A stretch of 37,732 nucleotides of DNA from Nemertoderma westbladi (lineage: Eukaryota > Xenacoelomorpha > Nemertodermatida > Nemertodermatidae), in NCBI GenBank assembly GCA_032718475.1, contig JAUCBJ010001388.1, positions 1-37,732 of the forward strand, written 5' to 3'. The notes beneath the pieces were generated by a model. That model saw nothing but the letters and a program-made list of their open reading frames with translations. It was not told the origin of the DNA and ran no database searches. Position 1 is the first letter of the stretch; the number at the start of each line of letters is the position of its first letter. The position numbers were made by a program, and so were the translations under genes. Shown piece by piece: positions 1 to 9,150 of this stretch.

Positions 1-643
1 AATTTCGGTGTTTTCATAATATAATAAAGTGTTTTATGTTACAAATAATTACTGGTTAAGAAATAAAAAAAAAAAAAAAAGGAAAAGTCATAAAATTTCA
101 GATTCCCAACTGCGTTTGTTTCAGAATTATAATAAAAAACCACGGGGGGGGGGGGTCATATTGACCCCCCCCCGGGTTTAATAGGGTTAAACGCCTACAG
201 TATATCTCAGCTGTTTCTCAACGAAAATTAGGTCCTGTAACATATTTGGAATCCTTGCAACGCAAGCTTTCTTTTGATATGAAAAAAAATAAGACTAATG
301 TCAAGCAAGAATGGCCACGATATGGAGGGTGTGATTTCGCAAAAGACACTTTTAAACGCTTATAAAAAATTTTAAAGGCAAAATTGAAAATTCCGGCTTC
401 ATGGTAACGACCAGGGTGAGTTGAACTAGTTTTGTTTCAAATTTCAAGCAATATGTTAAAGATTCGTAGCAAAATTTGGGGGTCATTGTAATCAGAAAAT
501 GACACTATATTACGGGTTATGGTGTAGTTGTTTGTATATTGCTTTAAACTTATGATACTGCTGTACTTCGTAATTTAAATAAATGATTAATTTTAATTAA
601 AAAAAACTATTCTAGTATTTGATATGATCAATTGTTAGGAGTT
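1..643. repeat. Unclassified interspersed repeat and 5' flank of GT31 pseudogene
   Basis: No coding sequence is recognisable. A perfect hairpin lies at 147-173: nine G plus TCA, loop TAT, then TGA plus nine C. The sequence right of it, read on the - strand (TTAACCCTATT then a CCCGGG run), resembles the block at 36294-36320, so both ends of the window seem to carry the same dispersed family. The rest is AT-rich with an A-run near 67-80. Class of element unknown. Confidence 0.4.
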
Positions 644-841
644 ATGGATGTTAAGGTCAAGTATATTTTTTACATCATTATTATCGTTGCAATTTCAGCA
701 AACGTTTTGTATGGCATTTCATTACTATATGACTCGTCAACCCATTTTGATCGATACATTCAAATTGAACCTACTTTACGGAACATTTACAACCTCACAA
801 AAGGGAAATATATGATAGAAAACCCCAATGGATGTTATAAT
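644..841 (+). pseudogene. Beta-1,3-galactosyltransferase-like (GT31) pseudogene, N-terminal part
   Basis: The 66 codons from the ATG at 644 encode a short cytosolic tail, one hydrophobic segment (about residues 6-22, YIFYIIIIVAISANVLYGI) and a stem, which fits the type II Golgi membrane topology of GT31 beta-1,3-galactosyltransferases. These enzymes move galactose (or GlcNAc) from a UDP-sugar to glycan chains in the Golgi lumen. I chose ATG 644 over the TTG at 632. The frame runs to codon AAT (839-841), where the - strand LINE starts; beyond it the reading frame is LINE tail. The next codons of the gene lie at 6849 onward, in the same frame once the LINE and one AAT copy are removed. Family assignment rests mostly on the downstream part. 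Confidence 0.7.
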
Positions 842-1422
842 ATTCAATTCAATTCAATTCAATTATATTAACCTTAAAACTTTAGCCAGCATGCTGGACT
901 AAAGGCAGTGAAATGGCACCGAAGTTATACATTAAACTGATAGTTTAAAAGGTCAAAGTCAGCGGGCTGGATGGACTTGGTCCATCTTCTATGTACGTGT
1001 TGACACAATATAATTTGTAAATAATAAATAATACGACACTAAACAATAGAATAAGATATTTACTGTACACATTACAACCGTACTTAGTTAACTAAAGTTG
1101 TATGGTGTATGGTTAAATAAAACTACGTGCATGGGCCAGGCTCAGCCATACATAAACTATTAGCGTACTATCGCATTATCAACCCGTATTATCAAGCCCA
1201 TCCCATGCATAAACATGCACTTCCGCACACCCCACACATACCATGCATAAATAAAACCAATATCCACGTACTCCATACTTAAATATCAATACACAGTATA
1301 GATAAAATAACACGAAAAATTACAAGCCTTACATACTTGCCCCCCCCCCCCCCCCACCCCACCCCCCCCCCCCCTTCCCTTCTTTTATAGCCTGACTTTT
1401 ATAATAATGTATAGTTAAGTGA
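842..1422 (-). other. LINE 3' UTR with poly-G/C tract and (TTGAA)n tail
   Basis: This is the non-coding stretch between the ORF2 stop and the LINE terminus. It holds a 35-bp nearly pure C tract on the + strand (about 1340-1374), which is G-rich in the LINE RNA, and the tandem pentamer tail at 842-867. Two short blocks (953-972 and 1129-1140) match the reverse complement of the ORF2 5' region. Confidence 0.7.
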
Positions 1423-4400
1423 TTATGTTACTGCTTTTCTTTCATATTGTGTTATGTAGTAATTTTCCAATAGTGATAAAAAATTATTATTGAGTGCAAA
1501 TTTACGAATGTTATTAGGTAAATTGTTCCATGATTTTATGCATGTGACAATAAAAGAGTTGTGACCAAATCTGTTTGTTGTTTTTGGAACTTTTATTTTT
1601 TTAGTTCGTGGATTTATTTGCCTATTAGATAGTGATATTTGATTGATGAACGGGAGTTTTAATGATTTAAATGCTGGGATAATGTTGAACATGTATTTAT
1701 AGAAATATTGTATTGCGTGGTATTCTCTCAGTGCGTTAAGGTGCGGGATCCTAGCTAATTGTCTTAGTTCTGTTCCTGAAGTTTCTCGTATTTTTTTGTT
1801 ATAGATTAGCCTAAGTGCGTAATTTTGAATCTTATCCATTTTGTACAGTAGTTCCTTATATCCGTGAGTATTATTATATGTCGCTGTTAAGATACTACAG
1901 TAGTTATGGTACGGCATGACTAGAGCTTTGTATAACATTAATTTCGTAGAGATTGGCAATTGTCCTTTTATTTGGCGTATTGTGGATGTGGCCGCTGCCA
2001 TTTTAGATGTAGTAGTTTTTATTTGGTCCTTCCATGATAATCTGTTATCTATGATGATGCCTAAATATTTAATTGTGGTTGATTGTTTAATTATGTCATT
2101 ATTAAGCACAAGATGTAGATTATTTAATTCGTCTGTTCTCTTTAATGGGGATATAACAAGAAGTTCTGTTTTATTTGAGTTTAATTTCATACCTAGTGTT
2201 GCGAATAGCTGGCTAATATATGTGATTTGATTGTTTAGTTGTTTTACTGCAGTATGTGCATTTGGGTGCGAGCAATATATAAGAGTGTCATCGGCATATT
2301 GGATTGTTTCCAAATTTATTTGATTTGCAAAGTCATTGACATATATTAAAAACAATAATGGTCCAAGTTTGGTGCCCTGTGGTATACCCCTATTGCAAAT
2401 TTTCCAGTCTGAGAACATTTTGCTTAATTTTACAGCTTGCGGGCGGTCGAGAAGATAACTTTTAATAAGTGCAACAGCATTCGATTGGAATCCAATTTCT
2501 ATTAATTTATCTAGGAGAATGTCGTGCTGGAGGGAGTTGAAAGCTTTAGAGAGATCTAGTACTCCAATAGCAATATATTTTTTTTCGTTAAGTTCGCGTT
2601 TCCAAGACTCGGTTGCAAATAAAACGGCGTCTGCTGTAGAATACCCTTTTCTGAAACCAAATTGCTTACTTTGTAGTATTTTATTGTTGTGTAGATATTT
2701 TGTAATTTGGTGATATATGACTGTTTCAATTATTTTTTCGAATGTTGATGTGACAGAAATAGGTCTATAATTAGATGGTTCATCTCGAGACCCTTTTTTG
2801 AATACAGGAGTAATAAAGGTTGATTTTAGCCGAGAAGGAAAAGTGCTTGACGTTAGGCATAAGTTTGTGATGTGAGTTAGTGGTATGGTAATATACGGTG
2901 CAATTAGTTTTATTAATTTTGGACTTAATATTGACGGACCAGTTGGTTTATTTGTGTTTATTTTAGATATTATTTCAAATATTTCTAATTCGGTTACGTT
3001 CTTAAAGCTGAAACTAGAGTGAACAGTACAATGTCTTTTTATATAGCCAGTGCTTTGAAAGTTACCCAGATTTAGATATGTGTCATTAAGTAGGTTCGCC
3101 ATTGGTAATATGTTATAAATAATAGAGCCTGTTGCGTGATTAATTAAGGACGATATAGTTTGCTCGGTTTTTTTATTATTATTAGTGATTTTATTTAATA
3201 TTGCCCATTTGTCTTTTATTGCAGTTGCATCATTTAGTTTTGATTTTATATATTTATTCTTTAGGTTTTTATTTAGTGAGTTAAATTTATTTCGAATTGT
3301 TTTATAGTCTGCAAAGTCACTTTCACTTTTTGAATGTCTCCACCTGATTAATTTTTGCTGTTTTTCAATATTTAGGGATGATAGTTCTGAGTTCCACCAT
3401 AGTGATATGTTGTGCAAGTTGCTTTTGATATTATTGCTAGATCGTATGCATTTAGTTTTAATTGGTGCATGCTTATCATATATTTCATTTAATTTATTTT
3501 CGAAGTTGTCATAAACGTAATCTACATTGCTTGTAAAATAATTATTCGTCCAGTCAATTTTACTAATTTCATTAAGAAAATCAGATTCATTGAAATGTGA
3601 TAGATCGCGGAATTTAACTGTAGAATATACTGGTTTCGTGTTTTGTGGTGGTTGTGAAATTACTTGTTTGGATTTCAGTACTATAAATTCGTGATCGGAA
3701 AAGTCAGCCGGAAATGTATTGCATTCAATATAGTTATCTGTATTATTTGAGGTGGTTATGAACATGTCTATAAGAGAGCTGGTTTTTGCTTTATATCTAG
3801 TGGGGTGCTCGGTATTTAGGATTTGTAAGTTGTATGTCGTTAGTATTTCCAGGAATTGCTTGTTTTTATAATATGCAGAGTTATTTTTTGATTGGGGGTC
3901 ATATGTGGATTGAATATTAACATTGAAATCACCCATTAGGAGGACATTTTGAGATGCATTGGTAGCATTCTCCATTTCCTCGGTCAGGTCATCCCAAATA
4001 TTATTAGCATGTGGTGGTATGTAGAATACACCTACTAGAGTATCGCCTATATTGATCCACAATGAGTCATATTTTTTATTTTCTTTCTTATAATTGCTTG
4101 TATTGCTTTTATTATTATTCGTTGTAGTGCTATTGTTCCCTAATTTAATATCCCCCCTTGTATTGTATTTAATGTGACTAGGTATGTAAAATAAGACACC
4201 TCCCCCTTTCTTCTTTCTCCTATCCTGCCTTTCAATGTTGTAACCTGATAATTGTATTGATTTTGATGCTATGTGGCGTTTCAACCAAGTTTCCGATATA
4301 CTGATTATTGTGTTAGTCGTTATTTTGGGGTCAGTTTGAAGAAGGTCTTTAATATCATTGTAGTGTTTCACGTGACTTAAAGCGTTAATATGAATAAATT

Positions 4401-5352
4401 TTAGTTCGTTTGGATTATTGACTAGATACTGGCGTAATTGGTACATGTTGCTCCATAACGGCCCTTGAGGCAATATTGCAGGCCCTGGATTTGGGTGAAC
4501 GTCACCACATTTTAGTAACATAATGTTAATTGTTAGGCTAATTATAATTAGTGTGTCGATGCCGGAGGTTATATATAAGTATGCAATGTACAGTATCAGT
4601 TTGGTTGCCTGAGTTGCGTTAATATATGCTCTATGAGTTCTGTATGTTTTGTATATTTTTTTTAAAATTTGATATGTGAGTGATCCCTTAGAATTGTTTG
4701 AATATGTCAATGAATTCCACCACACTGCGTTATACATAATAGCAAGAGTTAAATTAAAATTGTTTGAAAGTGCTGGCCTAGTATTATTACAGGAAACAAA
4801 AAGGGATATTGAAATTATTAAAAAAGGCAAAGCTAGAAAAAATATGAAAATATATTTCTGAATGAATAACTCGAGAGATTGATTTGTTGAAATCTTGCTA
4901 TACAATGATATTATTAGAAGTAAAGTATAACCACTGGAACAGGTGATATTGAATTTAAGATTTTGTCTTCGTGAAGTTTTATTTTGATGTAAGTGTAAGG
5001 GTAGTCTATTATACTTATTCTGTCTTTGTCGTCTGCTGAGGAGGTTCAGTCGGGGTTGGGGGGCTGTAGTTGTTTTGCTGCGCAAAAAATGACTGTCACA
5101 TATTTGTTTTACCAATATGCATAAACATAGACACAACCCACTGAGCCTGGCCTTGGCTATTCCATGCATATGTTTAACAATATTGTTCAAATAAAAATAT
5201 ATCAAATAGAAGCATTTCATTATTGAATAAATTGCACAATTTATTAGGACTAGTGAATTGCGTGTGAAAAAATACATTATCGTGCTCAGCCCGCTGAACT
5301 TTGACATAACTACGATAAATATGATATATAGGCTTAGTAATATATTGAACAT
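1423..5352 (-). CDS. LINE ORF2: APE endonuclease-reverse transcriptase
   Basis: From the first ATG (5352) this encodes 1309 residues; the frame is open further upstream, so the start is uncertain. Residues 1-280 are rich in hydrophobic segments and end in a 2A-like motif GDVHPNPGP (about 283-291). An APE endonuclease follows (about 320-560) with FIHINA, SETW (353-356), a GGGV turn, GDFN (474-477) and SDHE (552-555). The reverse transcriptase follows with FKKGSRDEPSNYRPIS, the palm motif VLDLSKAF, GIPQGTKLGPLLF and the catalytic YADD (1019-1022), then thumb and C-terminal sequence. The protein nicks the target and copies its own RNA there. All motif residues I know are present and no stop interrupts, so the ORF may be active or recently so. 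The hydrophobic N-terminal extension is odd and could be translated linker. Confidence 0.88.
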   Translation of the reverse strand: MFNILLSLYIIFIVVMSKFSGLSTIMYFFTRNSLVLINCAIYSIMKCFYLIYFYLNNIVKHMHGIAKARLSGLCLCLCILVKQICDSHFLRSKTTTAPQPRLNLLSRRQRQNKYNRLPLHLHQNKTSRRQNLKFNITCSSGYTLLLIISLYSKISTNQSLELFIQKYIFIFFLALPFLIISISLFVSCNNTRPALSNNFNLTLAIMYNAVWWNSLTYSNNSKGSLTYQILKKIYKTYRTHRAYINATQATKLILYIAYLYITSGIDTLIIISLTINIMLLKCGDVHPNPGPAILPQGPLWSNMYQLRQYLVNNPNELKFIHINALSHVKHYNDIKDLLQTDPKITTNTIISISETWLKRHIASKSIQLSGYNIERQDRRKKKGGGVLFYIPSHIKYNTRGDIKLGNNSTTTNNNKSNTSNYKKENKKYDSLWINIGDTLVGVFYIPPHANNIWDDLTEEMENATNASQNVLLMGDFNVNIQSTYDPQSKNNSAYYKNKQFLEILTTYNLQILNTEHPTRYKAKTSSLIDMFITTSNNTDNYIECNTFPADFSDHEFIVLKSKQVISQPPQNTKPVYSTVKFRDLSHFNESDFLNEISKIDWTNNYFTSNVDYVYDNFENKLNEIYDKHAPIKTKCIRSSNNIKSNLHNISLWWNSELSSLNIEKQQKLIRWRHSKSESDFADYKTIRNKFNSLNKNLKNKYIKSKLNDATAIKDKWAILNKITNNNKKTEQTISSLINHATGSIIYNILPMANLLNDTYLNLGNFQSTGYIKRHCTVHSSFSFKNVTELEIFEIISKINTNKPTGPSILSPKLIKLIAPYITIPLTHITNLCLTSSTFPSRLKSTFITPVFKKGSRDEPSNYRPISVTSTFEKIIETVIYHQITKYLHNNKILQSKQFGFRKGYSTADAVLFATESWKRELNEKKYIAIGVLDLSKAFNSLQHDILLDKLIEIGFQSNAVALIKSYLLDRPQAVKLSKMFSDWKICNRGIPQGTKLGPLLFLIYVNDFANQINLETIQYADDTLIYCSHPNAHTAVKQLNNQITYISQLFATLGMKLNSNKTELLVISPLKRTDELNNLHLVLNNDIIKQSTTIKYLGIIIDNRLSWKDQIKTTTSKMAAATSTIRQIKGQLPISTKLMLYKALVMPYHNYCSILTATYNNTHGYKELLYKMDKIQNYALRLIYNKKIRETSGTELRQLARIPHLNALREYHAIQYFYKYMFNIIPAFKSLKLPFINQISLSNRQINPRTKKIKVPKTTNRFGHNSFIVTCIKSWNNLPNNIRKFALNNNFLSLLENYYITQYERKAVT

Positions 5353-5560
5353 AAAAACCCTGTAAATATTATATATATTCGATCGGAAGTTAAAACCCAA
5401 ATGGGTATTACGCAAAGAATTTGCCTTCAGAGTTAAGCATAATTTGAAATACAGTAGGGCTAACGATACAAACCAGATAAAATCAAGTAGAAGGTACTTG
5501 AATGTTATTAGTGCGAATAAAAAAAAAAAAAAGTGGTACTCATTAGTTTGGACCTAATAT

Positions 5561-6845
5561 TTACCCCTGTATATCATCTGGATTTATAACTTGCAGTAGG
5601 TCTATTAGAGCCGATATCATACCTCGTTTCTTTGCGAGCGGATCAATCTGTACGGCCATTTGTCTGACGGTAGTGAGCGGTGGTGATGGCGTGGGTAGTA
5701 GGGCAGATCGCGCAATGGTAGTTGATACCTGGTTTGCCACGGGAATGACTGACGACTCTTGCGCTCGACCCGACGCTGAAGTAGGTGTAGGTCGTGGCAA
5801 CAAACCAGGTCTCTCAACGACACGGCTATAAAGATCAGTAGGGAGTTGAGTGGATCTTTGTGTCTGTGAAGGCATTGTAGAGGTTGGTACGGGGCCATTG
5901 AAACGCGTCAGCTGGATTTTGTTTGGGTTAACGGCCCGAAACTCAAACAGGTGGTAGCGGATCGATCTCCCAAGCAGCGGAATAAATCTCTCCTTAATAT
6001 GTTTATCATCATACAGGTGTATCCTTGATATCGCATGGTGTCGGGCGAATACAATGTTACGCTGTTGTGCTATTCTTAGTAACCTGCTGTTTATTCTGTA
6101 TACATCTATGTCACGGCGGGGTAAGATCGATGATACAACGATTTCGACAGCCCCCCAGTGTTCCCTCGCAAGATCGATAGCCCTCGTAATATTATGTACG
6201 ACGCGTTGTTCCCCTCCATTAGTATCAATGTCGTTAGTACCCGAGTGCATGTATATACGGTTAATGTTTGGGTATTTCTTCGCAGCAACTTCTATGTTTA
6301 TTAGTATATCTTTGGTAGTCGGAGTCACCATCATTTTGGCATTGGTGTCGACCCGTGTTGTGTTGATATAACGCCTATTACTATCCATCATGAGCAAGGT
6401 AGTACACTTGGTTTGTCTCTGTTTTGATACTTCCTTAAATGGTGGTTCAGTTGTAGGATGATCAACAGACTTTGTTATAGATTCTAATGCCTCGTCGGGT
6501 TGTACATGTACGGATGCGTCCATATTTCCGGTACTTGTAGCTACGGGTTCTTTATCTTCCGGTGTATCGATTATGTTAACACTGCTACCGGTACCTACTG
6601 TATCGATCGTTGCCATCGAAACTGGGGGTGGTGATCGATTGAAGATGGGATCGGTGGGTTTATCAGGACCAGCAGCAAGAGAAAACATTGGCGATGAGGT
6701 GGTGTAATTATTTTCTTTGTTCTGTTGTAATTCTACAATTTCTTTGGACATACGTTCGATTAGGGCGCTATCGTACCGTTGCGTTTGTTCTAGAGTTACG
6801 ATTCTTTTCCCTAGATTATCTATCAAGTTGAATATTCTCAGTGGC
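5561..6845 (-). CDS. LINE ORF1 with SGNH/esterase-like domain, 5'-truncated
   Basis: About 428 codons are open, but the frame runs into the insertion junction without an ATG (a TTG at 6847 spans the host border), so the true N-terminus is missing. Visible order: a short heptad-like, probably coiled-coil stretch (about residues 10-45), a Ser/Thr/Pro-rich linker, then an SGNH-type hydrolase fold (about 145-290) with a DSN block where GDS is usual, HSGTNDID as block III, and a Pro/Ser-rich tail. Esterase-type ORF1 proteins are known from CR1-group LINEs and are thought to help the RNP bind nucleic acid or membranes. It lies 145 bp upstream of the ORF2 frame, separated by an A-rich run (5519-5532 on the + strand). 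The altered first block makes hydrolase activity doubtful. Confidence 0.75.
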
Positions 6846-7575
6846 AATCCGCAAACAATTATACTATTGATGATTAAAACGCGAACTACAGCGACAGATC
6901 AGCGAAATGCTATACGCGATACTTGGGCTGCACATAAGGTGATTTAATGATACGAAAATAGTGACTCTATTCGTATTAGGGTACCAAAATCCACAAATTC
7001 AATCCAAAATTGAGCGAGAAAGTGTAAAATATGGCGACATCATTCAAGGCAACTTCATGGATACCTACAAAAACTTAACACTAAAACTATTAATGGCTTT
7101 AGATTGGTCGCAAAAACACTGCAACAAAGCAACGTTCTTTGCTTCGGGAGATGATGACATGTTAATCAATCCTTACAGAATGGTTCAATATCTATCTGGG
7201 GTCAATCGTACCCAGTTTTATGGTGGGAATATCTACGTAAATTTCTGTTCAGGTGCATTATATTTTCTCTCAAGTAATCTTATCCCCCGTATGCTTTCTC
7301 GTGTACCAGATACAACAATGTACGAATGGGACGATCTCTACACCGGATATCTCGTGCGTGGTATTGATAATATTACTGCAAGTCGAATACCTTACATTAA
7401 AATTGCAGGTCCTAATGAATCATTCAATTTGTGTGAATGGATTTCACTCATTGCAACACATAATTTCTCACCAACTACCCTTCGCAGCTTCTGGAAGGAG
7501 TTGCAACTAACCTTTGACTACAACACTCAGCAATGGGAAGATAAATGCGGTCTAGATGGAGGAAAATATCTGTGA
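6846..7575 (+). pseudogene. Beta-1,3-galactosyltransferase-like (GT31) pseudogene, catalytic part
   Basis: Continuation of the gene begun at 644. Codons from 6849 give PQTIILLMIKT then the GT31 signature RNAIRDTWA, and the frame then meets TAA at 6945. From about 6946 a frame shifted by +1 continues NDTKIVTLFVLGY and runs 204 residues to the stop at 7573-7575. Removing one T of the TTT at 6943-6945 would restore continuity, so this is a single-base frameshift. The second part has the metal-binding DDD motif (FASGDDDML), the acidic block YEWDDLYTGYL in place of the common EDVYxG, and several N-glycosylation sequons. Total length would be about 300 residues, close to family size (310-340). GT31 genes are often multicopy in invertebrates. 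The gene is doubly broken: by the LINE and by the frameshift. Confidence 0.85.
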
Positions 7576-8214
7576 GGATCTAGAGGATTTTTATACCAGA
7601 TGTTGTGTGAATCTCGCATAAGTACTGCACTGAGAACTATACTGTGCAAACATGCACTGAAGTTGCGATAGGTCCCATTTTAGGCCATTTATAATTAGAA
7701 GATTTCTCGCAAAATTAAACTGTAACCTGTGCTTTTGATTTTCGGGTATTGTGTTGGCTAGAACAACATGTCAAAGTATCTTGCTCCTTTTCATTCATGA
7801 AAAGAACAGAACCTGACGCTGCAGGGCCTAACAACCTAGTAGCTAGTACGCACACTCATTCAACTACACTCTAAAAGTAACTATTTTTTAGTTCAGTATT
7901 TTAGTATTCTAACTCTGAACTACTACACAATCTTGTATACACAATAATATGTTGGCCCTGCAGTACTGTACTGTATGTGCCACCGAGTGGAGTGACTGTG
8001 ATAATGGAGACCAATGAATGAATTTTGTTGTGTTAAACTAATAATTTGTTATGTAGTGACACTCGGATATTTGAACTCATTTGGAAATCTGTAATTTCTG
8101 AAATCATTTTAGCAGTTTGCAGCCCAGAATGATATATGGATATATGTTAAATTGTACAGTATGATTTACAATACCCCTATCTTTACAATACCCCCCCCCC
8201 CCCTATCATTTACA
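7576..8214. other. Intergenic, no gene seen
   Basis: AT-rich sequence after the GT31 pseudogene. No coding potential or RNA gene was recognised. A C tract of about 14 lies near 8189-8203, flanked by two copies of TTTACAATACCCC (about 8164 and 8184). Confidence 0.4.
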
Positions 8215-9150
8215 AAGCCCTTCACCTTCAACTTATAGAAGAGGACTTCCAAGGCATTGCCAAGGTTGTTGACCTGGCTGACACAATGAAGGAAGCTTCG
8301 AAACAAAGCTCACTCATAGTCCATGCCAATGAGTAACTGACAAAAATCCCACGGACCTGACAAGAACTCCTCCATTAAGTTGCACTTAGACTGGTGACAT
8401 TTCCACCAGAAGTTCGACCCCGAAGGCCAAAAAGTGCCAGCCACCCTGCAGTAACAAGGGAAACACTAGTCGACACTGAGACATGGATCTCTATTCTGCA
8501 TAGACTGATTCTGGGTCATGCCCTCCACCTAGGTTTGTTATCATCACCTCCAATAGCGAGTTCGCTCAACTTTTTTCTGAGTTGCTCCACATTTCTCCAA
8601 CCTCATAATGAAACATTACGTGGAGCCACACTGGGATTACATCATCTACCTCTGGATAGACTACAAATCTTGAGGGAGGTGGGTATAAAGAGATGTGTAT
8701 AATCCGCTGGCCCAGCAGTCCATGGGTGTCTCCTCTCCACATGGCCCAAAATTCTAAGGTGGCTGGTGGCCATGTGGCGATTACCATAACCCGGTACCAA
8801 TATCAAGGACTTCTTGTCCAGACTGTTCAGTGCAACAATACCAAGACGGTGTTCATCATCCCATTTGGACTGTTTGAGTTCCTCCGGATGCTGTATGGTT
8901 TAAAGAATGTGACCTAGGCCTTCCAGAGGCTGATAGACACAGTGTGCCAGGGGGCCATCCACTTCATCTACCAAGACGATGTCCTTGTCATGAGTTAGTC
9001 CCACAAGGAACACTATGTGGACACCTCCATCGCTTCATCAGGTCTTTACCTGCCTCCAAGACCATGGCCTTGTAATAAACCTCACTAAGTGCGAGTTTGG
9101 TTGGTCAACCATTGACTACCTCGGCTGCCACCACTCACCAAGACCTCTGA
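8215..9150 (+). pseudogene. Ty3/gypsy gag end and reverse transcriptase, degenerate
   Basis: Broken reading frames resemble Ty3/gypsy polyprotein. Around 8390-8450 a gag-end-like string appears (STRSSTPKAKKCQPPCS). From about 8695 the RT can be followed: SSPWVSPLHM, FIIPFGLFEFLRMLYGLKN, then after an in-frame TAG at 8914-8916 AFQRLIDTV, a catalytic box IYQDDVLV (normally YVDD/YIDD), HQVFTCLQDHGLVIN and KCEFG. Gln replaces the residue before DD. Stops and frameshifts show it is dead, and the protease and much of the pol start are missing. The matching integrase remnant lies at 11220-11640, separated by an RTE-like LINE. Confidence 0.75.

Larger units (their letters stand above)
842..6845 (-). 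mobile_element. CR1/L2-like non-LTR retrotransposon, nearly full length
   Basis: About 6.0 kb on the - strand: ORF1, a 5-kb-scale coding region including ORF2, a ~0.55-kb 3' UTR and a tail of (TTGAA)n (plus-strand ATTCAATTCAATTC at 842-867). Short tandem 3' tails rather than poly-A, an APE-type endonuclease and an ORF1 with an esterase-like fold are typical of the CR1/L2 group. The right end cuts ORF1 with no ATG before the junction, so the copy is probably 5'-truncated by a little. A 3-bp AAT (839-841 and 6846-6848) flanks it as a candidate target duplication. Absence of stops over both ORFs points to a recent insertion. Exact clade (CR1, L2 or a relative) is not decided. Confidence 0.85.

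Noticed and set aside
1916-2713. Open frames on the + strand within the LINE
   Set aside because: Antisense shadows of ORF2.
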